Counted from the first letter of the stretch, positions 8,110 through 17,574 are shown. The stretch: DNA of 64,000 bases from Fodinibius sp051746985 (GCA_051746985.1 JBNJFP010000002.1:62001-126000); one strand, 5' to 3'. Program-made: numbers and translations. Notes: generated by a model from the letters alone, not told the origin.

Positions 8110-10539
8110 ATGGGCATTCTTGAAAAATTGGGATTAGCACCTAAAAAAAAGAAGGGCGCTCCCGTAATCGGGGAAAAGAAAAAGCAACAAGAGGAAGAGT
8201 CTTCACTAAAGCATAATCCTTATTTGCGAGCTCTTATTTTGCTCCTGTTTTTAGGTGTTGTTATTCTTTCAATACCCGAAAGCACCTTCAAAGAACCCAC
8301 CAACTATAAAGTGGGTGAACCGTGGAGAGCCGATGACTTAACGGCTCCATTTACCTTTGCGGTACAAAAAAGTGATCAGGAGCTTGAAGAAGAACGCGAG
8401 GCTATCCGGGAAACTACACCCCCTATTTTTCACCGAGGGCCTGATGTAAATATCACTGTCCAAGGTAAAATAGACACTCTTTTTAAACGGCTCTCTTCTG
8501 TCAAAACAGGGTATGATCGCTGGCAGCAAGCTAAAGATGAAGACAGTAATAATGCACAGCGCGACAGTCTTGATTTTGAAGAACTAAAAAATAACTCTGC
8601 TATAAGCTTATCGGATTCGGTCTGGCAAACTCTTGTTGAAAATTACGATTTACTATCAGGGCAAAACAATGGGAATGGCGATCAATATGCCGAAGCGGAC
8701 CTTAAGGAAGAGCTTGAGCAACTTGCAAATGAGGTTCTTGATGATGGTGTTATAGATCTCGACAAAAACGATATTTCTAACGATGAAATAACCATCAGGG
8801 ATCTGCAAGAGCGAACTGAGCAAACCATGAATCTCGTAAATGTGCGGGACCTCCCTGAAGCAACCGAATATGCCCAATACCGGCTTTCGCGCAATTTTTA
8901 TGAAGAATTGGCCAACGCCGGAAGTGAAATTTTTTCGCAAACGATCCAGGCTAACCTACTCCACAATGAAGAAGAAACACAGGCGCGAATTGATGATGCA
9001 CTCGATGAGATTTCCACCTCAAAAGGAGCCGTAGCCCAGGGACAGGTGATTATCCGCCGGGGCGATATTGTTACCAGCGAAAAATATAATATGCTACAAA
9101 GTTTGGCCGAGGCACGGGCACAAAATGCCAGCACTATGGAGCGCTGGCTCCGATATGGCGGCGACATTATTGCCATCATCGCCATTCTCACAATCTTTTT
9201 CTTTTACCTGTATCTATACCGGCGTTACATCTATGTGGATAACGCCATGCTTCTGCTGGTATTAATTGCATTTTCACTGGTTATTATCGGCAGCTCTATT
9301 GTTTACAACTTTGAAAATATTTCTCCCTTTATAGTTCCCGTAGCCATTGCCCCCATTATTTTGACCATTATTTTTGATTCGAGGGTGGGCCTGCTATCGA
9401 CCATTACACTGGCATTACTTACCGGACTCATCAACGGCAATAATTTTGAATTTGTTACTGCCACAACCGTGGCTTGTAGTTTGGGCTTGTTTTCGGTGCG
9501 TGATATTAAAAAACGATCGCAATTCTTTTTCACCACTCCGGGTATCGTCTTCGCCTCGTACCTTATTGTGGTATTAGGATTTAGCGCAACAACCTTCGAC
9601 AGCTGGGGTAACCTTGGAAGTGAAGTACTCTATATTGCTATCAATGCCCTGTTTATCCTTTTTACTTATCCGTTAATTCTTCTCTTTGAAAAATCCTTTA
9701 AAGTCACGACTGATTTTTCACTGTTAGAACTCAGTGATACCAACCTGCCCTTGCTTAAAAAGTTGATGACAAAAGCGCCCGGTACTTTCCACCATAGTCT
9801 GCAGGTCTCCAACTTGGCTGAGGCAGCAGCAGGAGCCATCCGTGCTAATGGACTGCTTTGCCGAGTAGGTGGATTGTATCACGATATAGGCAAGATGGAA
9901 AACCCTGGCTATTTTACTGAAAATCAGACTGAAATAAATGAGCACGACAAATTAAAACCCCGCATGAGCGCCCTGGTCATTAAAGCGCACGTATCCAATG
10001 GGGTTAAAGTGGCTGAAGAACACGGGCTGCCCGATGTAATCATTGACTTTATCAAAACCCATCACGGTACTTCGCTTATCAAATTCTTTTGGGAAAAAGC
10101 GAAAGAACAAGCCGACAGCAGTAAAAAAGAGATCAAGGAAAAAGACTTTCGATATGATGGTCCCCTGCCACAGAGTAAGGAAACGGGCATTTTACTTCTT
10201 GCCGATGGAGTTGAAGCAGCCTCGCGGGCTATGAAAGATCCCAATTACCAAAAGTTGGAGAATCTTATTGACAAGATGGTGGATGAACGAGTTAATGAGG
10301 GACAACTAAGTAAAACGCCTCTTACCTTTCAGGATATTCGCACAATTAAAGAGACCTTCCTGAATATTTTGGTAGGTATTTATCATAGCAGGGTTGAATA
10401 TCCCGATGATGAAAAGGATGAAGGTTCAAAAGAGTCTGAAAATGTTTCTGTTGAAAAAACGGAAAATGCTGGAGAAATGCCCGATCATCCCGATTCTCCA
10501 GATAAGCCGCCTCGAGTTGATGAATATTATAACTCTTAG
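8110..10539 (+). CDS. 7TM-HD family membrane phosphohydrolase (PgpH-type)
   Basis: 809-residue membrane protein of the 7TMR-HDED/HD family, whose characterised members such as PgpH hydrolyse cyclic di-AMP. An N-terminal membrane helix (about residues 42-60) is followed by a large extracytoplasmic region with the 7TMR-HDED features, then a bundle of helices near 350-545. The cytosolic HD domain has GTFHHSLQVSNLAE, the metal-binding GLYHDIGK and THHGT motifs. The C-terminal 45 residues are acidic, proline-rich and probably disordered. A c-di-AMP role is inferred from family membership. The stop codon is 5 bp before the xer start. Confidence 0.9.
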   Translation: MGILEKLGLAPKKKKGAPVIGEKKKQQEEESSLKHNPYLRALILLLFLGVVILSIPESTFKEPTNYKVGEPWRADDLTAPFTFAVQKSDQELEEEREAIRETTPPIFHRGPDVNITVQGKIDTLFKRLSSVKTGYDRWQQAKDEDSNNAQRDSLDFEELKNNSAISLSDSVWQTLVENYDLLSGQNNGNGDQYAEADLKEELEQLANEVLDDGVIDLDKNDISNDEITIRDLQERTEQTMNLVNVRDLPEATEYAQYRLSRNFYEELANAGSEIFSQTIQANLLHNEEETQARIDDALDEISTSKGAVAQGQVIIRRGDIVTSEKYNMLQSLAEARAQNASTMERWLRYGGDIIAIIAILTIFFFYLYLYRRYIYVDNAMLLLVLIAFSLVIIGSSIVYNFENISPFIVPVAIAPIILTIIFDSRVGLLSTITLALLTGLINGNNFEFVTATTVACSLGLFSVRDIKKRSQFFFTTPGIVFASYLIVVLGFSATTFDSWGNLGSEVLYIAINALFILFTYPLILLFEKSFKVTTDFSLLELSDTNLPLLKKLMTKAPGTFHHSLQVSNLAEAAAGAIRANGLLCRVGGLYHDIGKMENPGYFTENQTEINEHDKLKPRMSALVIKAHVSNGVKVAEEHGLPDVIIDFIKTHHGTSLIKFFWEKAKEQADSSKKEIKEKDFRYDGPLPQSKETGILLLADGVEAASRAMKDPNYQKLENLIDKMVDERVNEGQLSKTPLTFQDIRTIKETFLNILVGIYHSRVEYPDDEKDEGSKESENVSVEKTENAGEMPDHPDSPDKPPRVDEYYNS

Positions 10540-10544
10540 GATGT

Positions 10545-11453
10545 ATGCACTTTCAGCAAGAATTACAGCGGTACCTGCAGTTTGTTAAGCTGGAAAAAAG
10601 CCTTTCTGAAAACTCGGTCGTATCCTATGAAAACGATTTAAAACGCTATCTGAAATTTGTTGCCAACGACTTGCAAATATCGGATCTCGGTGGCATTGAG
10701 TTGAGACATATTGAAAACTACCTCGAAGAGTTGACCGCAATGGATCTGTCGGTAAGCTCGGTTGCCCGCAACATTTCGAGCATTCGGGGATTTCACGAAT
10801 TTGCCGTCGTTGAAGGTATGGCGGAAGCCAATCCCGCTGAGCTCATAGACCTGCCGAAACAAACAAAACATTTACCCGAAGTTTTAGATCCGGATGAGGT
10901 CGAGGCTATTATCGATATACCGAACCGAGAAACCAATGCGGGTATCCGTAATGCCGCCATTCTTGAAACGCTTTATGCAACCGGCATGCGGGTAAGCGAA
11001 CTCACAGGCTTAGAGCTGGACAACCTCTATTTTGAAATTGGATTTATTCGGGTAATTGGCAAGGGTAATAAGGAACGATTAGTGCCGGTGGGAGAACTTG
11101 CTCAATCTGCATTAGAACACTATATCGAGTTGGTCAGACCCAAATTCCTGAGTGATAAAAATCCTCAGAAAGCCGAAAATAAGGTTTTCCTAAGTCAACG
11201 TGGCAACCCTCTTTCGCGAATGAGCATCTGGAATATTGTCAACGACGCAGCAGAACGTGCGGACATTAAAAAGAACGTCTATCCGCATATCTTTCGCCAC
11301 TCTTTTGCCACGCATCTGTTAGAAGGCGGAGCCGATTTGCGGGCGGTTCAGGAAATGCTGGGACATGCCTCCATCAACACTACTGAAATCTACACCCACG
11401 TTGATCGCTCGTTGCTACACCAGGTACATAAAGAATTTCACCCGAGAGCCTAA
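10545..11453 (+). CDS. xerD: Tyrosine recombinase XerC/XerD
   Basis: 302-residue site-specific recombinase of the Xer family, normally resolving chromosome dimers at dif. An N-terminal SAM-like DNA-binding domain (residues 1-90) precedes the catalytic domain with ATGMRVSEL (Arg), GKGNKERLVPVG (Lys), HIFRHSFATHLL (His-x-x-Arg), LGHAS (His) and the nucleophile in IYTHVD (Tyr). XerC and XerD cannot be told apart with certainty by eye. Start at the ATG 5 bp after the upstream stop; an ATG at 10541 is in a different frame. No integrase-type accessory genes are nearby, so this is the housekeeping enzyme rather than an integron or phage integrase. Confidence 0.92.
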   Translation: MHFQQELQRYLQFVKLEKSLSENSVVSYENDLKRYLKFVANDLQISDLGGIELRHIENYLEELTAMDLSVSSVARNISSIRGFHEFAVVEGMAEANPAELIDLPKQTKHLPEVLDPDEVEAIIDIPNRETNAGIRNAAILETLYATGMRVSELTGLELDNLYFEIGFIRVIGKGNKERLVPVGELAQSALEHYIELVRPKFLSDKNPQKAENKVFLSQRGNPLSRMSIWNIVNDAAERADIKKNVYPHIFRHSFATHLLEGGADLRAVQEMLGHASINTTEIYTHVDRSLLHQVHKEFHPRA

Positions 11454-11463
11454 AAACAACAAT

Positions 11464-11495
11464 ACACTTTTTTAGAATTGTCCGTAAAAAAGTGT
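11464..11495. terminator. 11-bp perfect inverted repeat downstream of xer
   Basis: ACACTTTTTTA at 11464-11474 and TAAAAAAGTGT at 11485-11495 are perfect inverted repeats around a 10 bp spacer, 11 bp after the xer stop codon. The arms are A/T-rich and no separate U-tract follows, so it would be an unusual terminator. It could equally be a protein-binding palindrome. Confidence 0.4.
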
Positions 11496-11525
11496 CAATC
11501 CGGATGAACCCTACTTTATATTTAT

Positions 11526-11533
11526 TATATTTG
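11526..11533 (+). promoter_or_regulatory. Putative -7 box TATATTTG upstream of ggt
   Basis: TATATTTG matches TAnnTTTG and ends 34 bp before the ggt ATG at 11568. No convincing -33 element was found. Confidence 0.45.
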
Positions 11534-11567
11534 TACGCTCTTAAAATTTAATTACAGATCATTGGCT

Positions 11568-13268
11568 ATGCGTTTTACCCTGCAATTCCTGTTTGCACTC
11601 TTATTTATTGTTACCACCCAGGCCGAGCTTGTTTTTTCACAGGTTGGCTGGGCTAAATCATACGAAAACGGCGTTGTTGTATCGGCCGAAAAACATGCGT
11701 CACAAATAGGCAAAGAAATTATGAAGAAGGGAGGCAATGCCGTTGATGCTGCCGTTGCCGTACAGTTTGCGCTGGCAGTCACTGAACCACGTGCTGGTAA
11801 CATAGGTGGAGGCGGTTTTATGGTGCTTCGGCTGGCCGACGGAACCAAAACCTCGCTTGATTTCAGAGAACGAGCCCCCGAGCAGGCAAGCAAAGATATG
11901 TTTATTAAAGACGGAGAATATCAGCCTGATTTAAGTCGTCGCTCTGCCCTGGCATCAGGAGTGCCCGGCGTCGTTGACGGTATGATTAAAGCACTTGAGC
12001 GTTACGGCAACCTGCCACTGGAAACGGTCATTGAACCAGCCATAGAACTGGCGCGCGAAGGATTTCCCCTTACTTGGAAACAGGCCGATGATCTCAACAA
12101 TTACGCTGATCAATTTAAAGAGTACCGAACCTCGCGACGGTATTTTACCAAACAGGATAAAATGCCCTACCAAGAAGGCGATCTGTTTGTGCAAGAAGAT
12201 TTGGCGCAAACGCTGGATCGCATCTCTCGTATGGGTCGTGACGGCTTTTATTCAGGACTTACAGCCGATCGTATTGTAAATACCATGGATGATCTTGGCG
12301 GTATCATTACCTACCGCGATCTCCGAAATTATAAAAGCAAGTGGCGTGATCCCGTTGAAGCATCTTTCCATGATTATAACTTGCTTATGATGCCCCCTCC
12401 CAGCAGCGGCAGTATTGCTATTGCACAGATGGCCACCATGCTTGAAAAATATGACTTAAAGGAAATGGGATTCAACTCCGCAGAATACATCCACACCGTT
12501 ACCGAGGCCATGCGACGCGCTTTTGCCGATCGTGCTCATTTTTTGGGTGATCCAGACTTCGCAGACATCCCAAAAACCGGCCTGTTGGATTCTGCCTACA
12601 ACCACGATCGCATGCAGAGCTATCAGGCCGATACCGTAACCTCCAGCGAAAGTATTTCTCACGGCGATCCCATTGAGTACCAGGAATCCAAAGAAACAAC
12701 CCATTTTTCCATTGTTGATGACAACGGAAATGCGGTAGCGGTAACCACGACGCTTAATGCTTCGTTTGGTAATAAAATAGCCGTTGACGGGGCGGGATTT
12801 TTGCTTAATAATGAAATGGACGACTTCACGGCAGAGCCCGATGAACCCAATATGTTTGGATTAATTCAGGGCAAAGCCAATGCCATCGCTCCCAAAAAGC
12901 GGATGCTCAGCAGCATGTCGCCCACTATTGTCTCTCGCAATGACTCTACCAAAATGGTGTTGGGCGCGGCCGGTGGTCCACGAATTATTACGGGCACTTT
13001 CCATAACTTTCTCAATATGGCTGTTTTCGGAATGGATCCCCAGCAAGCAAATTCCGCTCCCCGCTTCCATCACCAGTGGATGCCGGATGAGTTATACTAT
13101 GAAGAATATGGTATCAGTCCCGATACCCGCAAAAAGCTTGAAGAGATGGGACACGAACTTAAAAAAATGGGCGTGATCGGACGCACTCATACCATTTATA
13201 TTGATGACGATGCATTGAAGTTCGGGTCGCCCGATCCACGGGGCGACGGCTCCGCGCAAGGATATTAA
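11568..13268 (+). CDS. ggt: Gamma-glutamyltransferase
   Basis: Secreted Ntn-hydrolase that cleaves gamma-glutamyl bonds of glutathione-type compounds and transfers the glutamyl group. A signal peptide covers about residues 1-25 (RFTLQFLFALLFIVTTQAE). The proenzyme has the EPRAGNIGGGGFM region and the autocleavage/catalytic threonine in ETTHFSIVD (Thr377). The C-terminal small subunit carries SSMSPT, GGPRIITG and APRFHHQW, as in E. coli Ggt. I start at the ATG 11568; a TTG two codons upstream keeps the frame open but adds nothing. 566 residues, family length. Confidence 0.95.
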   Translation: MRFTLQFLFALLFIVTTQAELVFSQVGWAKSYENGVVVSAEKHASQIGKEIMKKGGNAVDAAVAVQFALAVTEPRAGNIGGGGFMVLRLADGTKTSLDFRERAPEQASKDMFIKDGEYQPDLSRRSALASGVPGVVDGMIKALERYGNLPLETVIEPAIELAREGFPLTWKQADDLNNYADQFKEYRTSRRYFTKQDKMPYQEGDLFVQEDLAQTLDRISRMGRDGFYSGLTADRIVNTMDDLGGIITYRDLRNYKSKWRDPVEASFHDYNLLMMPPPSSGSIAIAQMATMLEKYDLKEMGFNSAEYIHTVTEAMRRAFADRAHFLGDPDFADIPKTGLLDSAYNHDRMQSYQADTVTSSESISHGDPIEYQESKETTHFSIVDDNGNAVAVTTTLNASFGNKIAVDGAGFLLNNEMDDFTAEPDEPNMFGLIQGKANAIAPKKRMLSSMSPTIVSRNDSTKMVLGAAGGPRIITGTFHNFLNMAVFGMDPQQANSAPRFHHQWMPDELYYEEYGISPDTRKKLEEMGHELKKMGVIGRTHTIYIDDDALKFGSPDPRGDGSAQGY

Positions 13269-13338
13269 GGTTGTAAAATCCAGCTTCTTTTGCCATAATC
13301 AGTATCGTACATTTCACCGACATTAACCCCTGCATATC

Positions 13339-14397
13339 ATGAACAACGGCATTGATACCGCAATACAATCGATTGAATGGCGCAACGATCACGTTCGAAT
13401 TTTAGATCAAACCTACTTGCCCGGACGCGAAGTGTATAGCGATATTCGTGATGTGGGGCGCATGTGGGAAGCGATAAAAAAACTTCGTATTAGAGGAGCA
13501 CCCGCTATTGGTATTGCCGCCGCTTATGGTTTGTATCTGGGGATTAAAGATCTGCCCGAAAATGCATTCGAAAGTTTTATGGTAGAAGTGGATCGCGTAG
13601 CAGAATATTTGGAGGGAGCTCGCCCTACCGCAGTAAACCTCAAATGGGCTACTGATCGGATCAAATCTACCATTCGGGCTCACAAGGATAAACAGATCAG
13701 CGAAATAAAAGAGATCGTTCTACAAACAGCCAAGACCATCCACGATGAAGACAAGCGTATCTGCAAAAGGATTGGGGAAAATGGCGTTGAGCTGATATCC
13801 AAAAAAGCCAATATTTTAACGCATTGTAATACCGGAAGCCTGGCTACCGGGCAGTACGGCACGGCGCTATCGATCGTTTTTCATGCCCATGACCAAGGCA
13901 AAAAACCATTTGTCTGGGTGGATGAAACACGTCCGCTGCTGCAGGGGTCACGCCTTACTGCCTGGGAGCTGATGAATGCGGAAATCCCCATGAAGATTAT
14001 TACCGATTCGAGTGCGGGATTATTGATGCAGCGCGGAGAAGTAGATATGATTTTGGTTGGGGCCGATCGTGTAGCCGCCAATGGTGACGTGGCTAACAAA
14101 ATTGGCACCTATCCCCTTGCTGTATTAGCACAAGAAAATAGCATCCCTTTTTATGTAGCTGCGCCACTCTCCACCATTGATATGAATATGGAAGAAGGCA
14201 ATACAATTTCTATTGAGGAGCGCGATCAGGAAGAGGTGCTCAATTACAGTGATTCTCAAATAGCTCCCAAAAAAGCCGAAGCCTATAATCCCGCTTTTGA
14301 CATAACACCAAACTCATACATCAGTGGAATAGTTACAGAAGAAGCCATAATAAAACCACCGTATGATGAGGGGTTTAAAAATATTTTTGAGGATTAG
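13339..14397 (+). CDS. mtnA: S-methyl-5-thioribose-1-phosphate isomerase MtnA
   Basis: Methionine salvage enzyme that isomerises methylthioribose-1-phosphate to methylthioribulose-1-phosphate. 352 residues, family length. The signature RIRGAPAIGIAAAYG, the active-site cysteine in THCNTGSLAT (Cys163) and the catalytic aspartate in VGADRVAANGDVANKIGT are present. No other mtn genes are in the window. It ends 18 bp before the convergent ytxJ-like gene. Confidence 0.96.
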   Translation: MNNGIDTAIQSIEWRNDHVRILDQTYLPGREVYSDIRDVGRMWEAIKKLRIRGAPAIGIAAAYGLYLGIKDLPENAFESFMVEVDRVAEYLEGARPTAVNLKWATDRIKSTIRAHKDKQISEIKEIVLQTAKTIHDEDKRICKRIGENGVELISKKANILTHCNTGSLATGQYGTALSIVFHAHDQGKKPFVWVDETRPLLQGSRLTAWELMNAEIPMKIITDSSAGLLMQRGEVDMILVGADRVAANGDVANKIGTYPLAVLAQENSIPFYVAAPLSTIDMNMEEGNTISIEERDQEEVLNYSDSQIAPKKAEAYNPAFDITPNSYISGIVTEEAIIKPPYDEGFKNIFED

Positions 14398-14414
14398 CTA
14401 CCTACCCTAAAATG

Positions 14415-14801
14415 CTAATTCAAATGTTCTAAAATAACATCAGCATTTATTTTGCCATGTGATGCGTTCCAGATAGCTTCTCCATCACGAATTAAGATAA
14501 CTTGGGGCGACTCGTGACGGACATCTAACTCGGTTGCGATCAAATCGGATGCTTTTCGATTATTCACTACGTTAACAAAGTGCATATCAGCGTGCTCCTT
14601 AATATCATCGGATGCCTGCTCCAAAGCTCCCTTTGACACAAAACACACGCTACAACGGTGGCTATGCTTATAAATAAGCTGTGACTTTTCTTTGGATGCC
14701 TCTATAATTGGTGCTACCTGTGATGAATCGGTAATCACCTCCCAGATATCACTGTTTTCAGCTCCAGAAAACGCATTTTTTACCGAATCGAAAAGTCCCA
14801 T
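14415..14801 (-). CDS. ytxJ: YtxJ-family bacillithiol-linked thioredoxin-like protein
   Basis: 128-residue thioredoxin-fold protein of the YtxJ (DUF2847) family, associated with organisms that make bacillithiol. The redox segment is SHRCSVCFVSK, giving a CxxC pair at Cys50 and Cys53, followed by a thioredoxin-like cis-proline region (VRHESPQVILIRDG). Known YtxJ members usually carry CxxS-type centres, so the second cysteine is a feature to note. The role as a bacilliredoxin-like de-bacillithiolation factor is inferred from the family. It lies convergent to mtnA and downstream of pfkA on the same strand. Confidence 0.85.
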   Translation of the reverse strand: MGLFDSVKNAFSGAENSDIWEVITDSSQVAPIIEASKEKSQLIYKHSHRCSVCFVSKGALEQASDDIKEHADMHFVNVVNNRKASDLIATELDVRHESPQVILIRDGEAIWNASHGKINADVILEHLN

Positions 14802-14820
14802 ATAATTAAAGTAGCTTTAG

Positions 14821-14845
14821 CGTTCCGCAGCAGAGCTACGGAACG
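14821..14845 (-). terminator. Hairpin between pfkA and ytxJ-like gene
   Basis: CGTTCCG (14821-14827) and CGGAACG (14839-14845) form a perfect 7-bp stem with an 11-nt loop, 27 bp beyond the pfkA stop. No U-tract follows on the minus strand, so termination is uncertain. Confidence 0.35.
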
Positions 14846-14871
14846 AGATTAATCAGATGGTTGTAGGGATA

Positions 14872-15948
14872 CTAATCACCCAAACAGATACCAATATCGC
14901 GGGCTGTTTGCATTGTATCACTTTCCAGTGAAACCGACTTCATTTTCCCTTCAATACTGGTAATGGGAATACGTGTCAACTTATTATCCTGCAAAACAAC
15001 CAGCTTATTATAGTCGTGTTCTTCCACGCACCGGATAGCCGCCGCGCCAAATCGCAGAGAAATCAATCGATCATACGTTGATGGAGAACCGCCTCGCTGA
15101 AGATGTCCCAGCACTACCGATCGTGACTCTTTGCCTGTCCGCTCGCTAAGCTCATTGGCCACCTGATCAGCAATACCACCCAACTGTACTTCTTGTCCCG
15201 GAGTTTTACCTTTAGTGACAATTTCACCGTCTTTTCTGGTCGCCCCCTCAGCAACGACAATCATCGTATAGTGACGTCCTTTCGACTCCCGCTCTTTAAT
15301 TTTTTCCACGATAGAATCATAGGAAAACGGGATTTCAGGAATCAGTATGACGTCTGCTGAAGCAGCAATACCAGAATAGAGTGCAATCCACCCGGCATAC
15401 CTCCCCATCACCTCTACCACCATCAGCCGTTGATGCGACTCGGCCGTAGTAGTAATGCGGTCGATAGCTCCGGTTGCAATATCGATAGCCGTATCAAAAC
15501 CAAGGGTGACATCGCAGCCATAGATATCGTTATCAATGGTTTTAGGCACTCCCACAATATTGAGACCTTTTTGGATGAGCTTGCTGGCAATATTCATCGA
15601 TCCATCGCCACCAATAGCAACTAAGGCGTCTATGCCATAATCCTCGAAGGTTTTCACCAGCTTATCCGACACATCTTTGGTCCCCCAGCTGCCATCGTCT
15701 TTTTTATAGGGCATCTCAAAAGGGTTACCACGATTGGCGGTACCTAAAATAGTACCGCCCTGCATCGTAATGCCCTGCACAGCCTTAGCATCTAACTTCA
15801 TAAAAGGCTCATCGGTGAATATTGATCCGTACCCGTTTTTGATGCCGTACACCTCCCAACCTCTTTTCAGCGCTGCCAGCGTGGCCGCACGGATCGCAGC
15901 ATTGAGGCCGGGGGCATCACCGCCACCTGTATTTATAGCAATTTTCAT
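14872..15948 (-). CDS. pfkA: 6-phosphofructokinase (G104/K124 type)
   Basis: Glycolytic kinase phosphorylating fructose-6-phosphate. 358 residues. Phosphoryl-donor site GGGDAPGLNAAI (8-19), GGDGS (113-117), PKTIDNDI (135-142) and VVEVMGRYAGW are all visible. At the donor-specificity positions (E. coli 104 and 124) it has Gly116 and Lys136, 20 residues apart as in E. coli. Gly at 104 is associated with ATP use, whereas Lys at 124 is shared with PPi enzymes. This mixed pair marks the group III ATP-PFKs known from actinobacteria and others, so ATP is the more likely donor but not proven. It is 6 bp downstream of the YrdC-family gene. Confidence 0.92.
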   Translation of the reverse strand: MKIAINTGGGDAPGLNAAIRAATLAALKRGWEVYGIKNGYGSIFTDEPFMKLDAKAVQGITMQGGTILGTANRGNPFEMPYKKDDGSWGTKDVSDKLVKTFEDYGIDALVAIGGDGSMNIASKLIQKGLNIVGVPKTIDNDIYGCDVTLGFDTAIDIATGAIDRITTTAESHQRLMVVEVMGRYAGWIALYSGIAASADVILIPEIPFSYDSIVEKIKERESKGRHYTMIVVAEGATRKDGEIVTKGKTPGQEVQLGGIADQVANELSERTGKESRSVVLGHLQRGGSPSTYDRLISLRFGAAAIRCVEEHDYNKLVVLQDNKLTRIPITSIEGKMKSVSLESDTMQTARDIGICLGD

Positions 15949-15954
15949 AAATGA

Positions 15955-16626
15955 TTATTCAGCTTTTTCTAAAGGTTCTCGCTCTCTGTCAAACACCGCT
16001 TCTACCTTTTCAATTCCGAGTCCGCGGCGTAAAATTTTAGTATTATCATCGGTCATATCCAAAATCGTCGTTTCTTTGGATGGTACATCCTGCTGATTGT
16101 CAATAGTTAGATCTACCAGCTTATCAAACTCACGCAAGAACGGCTCCCGTTCAAAATTGGCTAAGTCATCACCATCCATTTCCGGCTTTTTGGCCGTAAT
16201 TGCCAGCATCGGATTGCCTACCTCACGCAGTAATCCCTCGCTAATAGGATAATCGGGCACGCGTATGCCTACGGTCTTTTTCTTAGGATGTACCAGCAGC
16301 TTGGGCACTTCTTTGGTGGCCGGTAAAATAAAGGTGTACGGACCGGGAATCAGCCGCTTCATCAGCTTAAAATTATAATCGGAAATATGTGCAAACTTCG
16401 CCGTTCCCGATAATGAGTCGCACAAAATCGTTAAATGGTCATCTTTACCCAGGTCTCTAATTTTTCGAATACGTTCAATCCCTTTTTTGTTTTTATAGTC
16501 GCAACCGAGCGCGTACTGGCTGTCAGTAGGAAAGAGCACAACCGCCCCATCTTTTACTTTGTCAGCAATCTCAAATAATCGTTTTACATGGGGGGTCTCG
16601 GGATGCAGTTTAATTCGTTCTGCCAT
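15955..16626 (-). CDS. Sua5/YciO/YrdC family protein (putative threonylcarbamoyl-AMP synthase)
   Basis: 223-residue protein with the YrdC fold. FPTDSQYALGCDYKNK near residues 32-47 is the family nucleotide/threonine-binding motif, followed by KIRDLGKDDHLTILC and the GIRVPDYP segment. True TsaC/YrdC enzymes make threonylcarbamoyl-AMP for the t6A modification of tRNA. The PTDSQYALGCD variant is closer to YciO, a paralogue whose role is less clear. A TsaC role is therefore only possible. It is transcribed with pfkA, with a 6 bp gap. Confidence 0.85.
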   Translation of the reverse strand: MAERIKLHPETPHVKRLFEIADKVKDGAVVLFPTDSQYALGCDYKNKKGIERIRKIRDLGKDDHLTILCDSLSGTAKFAHISDYNFKLMKRLIPGPYTFILPATKEVPKLLVHPKKKTVGIRVPDYPISEGLLREVGNPMLAITAKKPEMDGDDLANFEREPFLREFDKLVDLTIDNQQDVPSKETTILDMTDDNTKILRRGLGIEKVEAVFDREREPLEKAE

Positions 16627-16846
16627 GGATAAACCTCATTATTTTAAGAGTTATACAATATTAGATAAGCTCAAAAAAGCGCACGGAATGATTCGCAATA
16701 AAATGTTGTGATAATAACTGGAATGGAATAACATCTATCTTCATAATTCCTCATATTTTTATGCGCTTTGAATCTCATTAATAACACATTGATCTCGGAT
16801 AATCAATACTATTTCACATAATCATTAAATAAAAATTATTTCAGCT

Positions 16847-17554
16847 ATGGATACTTCAGTTCAAGCACAATGGTTGGGACACTCTGCTTTTAAATTTATC
16901 AGTCCGGAAGACTATACCATATTGGTAGATCCTTTTTTATCGGGCAATCCTACCACCCCGGATAAGTATAAACAACAGGATGACGTCGATTTTATTCTGT
17001 TAACCCATGGACATGAAGATCATGTTGGCGACACGCTCGATATTGCCAAACACACGGGTTGCAAGGTCGTTTCGCAAGTAGAACTTTCGCGACTTTTGGT
17101 AAGCAAGCATGGCCTAAACGAAGATCAGGCCATTGAATTCAATAAAGGAGGTACCGTTTCTTTTGATGATTTTTCCGTAACAATAGTTGATGCCAACCAC
17201 AGCTCTTCATTTCAGGGTGACTATGCCGGAGAATCGGCCGGCCTGGTCATTTCTTTTTATGATGATATTACCTTTTATCACCTCGGGGATACAAATATTT
17301 TCTATGAGTTGGAACTCTATGGTGAACTCTATGAACCAGACATCGTTGCCGTACCTATGGGAGATCATTATACGATGGGTCCCGGAGAAGCAGCAATGGC
17401 TTGTGATTTACTACAAGCGGATTACGCCGTACCCATTCACTATGGAACATTTTCTCCACTTACGGGCGATCCCAAAGACTTCAAGAAATATACAGAGAAA
17501 TCTACCGATACCGACGTTTGGATTCCCGAACCCGGCGAAAACTTCCTTACCTAA
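16847..17554 (+). CDS. UPF0173-family metal-dependent hydrolase
   Basis: 235-residue metallo-beta-lactamase-fold protein of the UPF0173 group (substrate unknown). The metal motif LLTHGHEDHVGD is near residues 50-61, with further histidines in VDANHSSSF, FYHLGDTNIF and PIHYGTFSPLTGD. No signal peptide, so it is cytosolic. It is a single-gene unit, divergent from the YrdC-family gene across a 220 bp AT-rich gap in which I see no clear promoter motif, and it ends before a strong terminator. Confidence 0.9.
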   Translation: MDTSVQAQWLGHSAFKFISPEDYTILVDPFLSGNPTTPDKYKQQDDVDFILLTHGHEDHVGDTLDIAKHTGCKVVSQVELSRLLVSKHGLNEDQAIEFNKGGTVSFDDFSVTIVDANHSSSFQGDYAGESAGLVISFYDDITFYHLGDTNIFYELELYGELYEPDIVAVPMGDHYTMGPGEAAMACDLLQADYAVPIHYGTFSPLTGDPKDFKKYTEKSTDTDVWIPEPGENFLT

Positions 17555-17574
17555 CTGCCAAACATTTAATCAAC

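Noticed and set aside
10545..11453. Integrase of a mobile element
   Set aside because: Surrounded by housekeeping genes, with typical Xer length and motifs and no attachment-site repeats or cargo genes.
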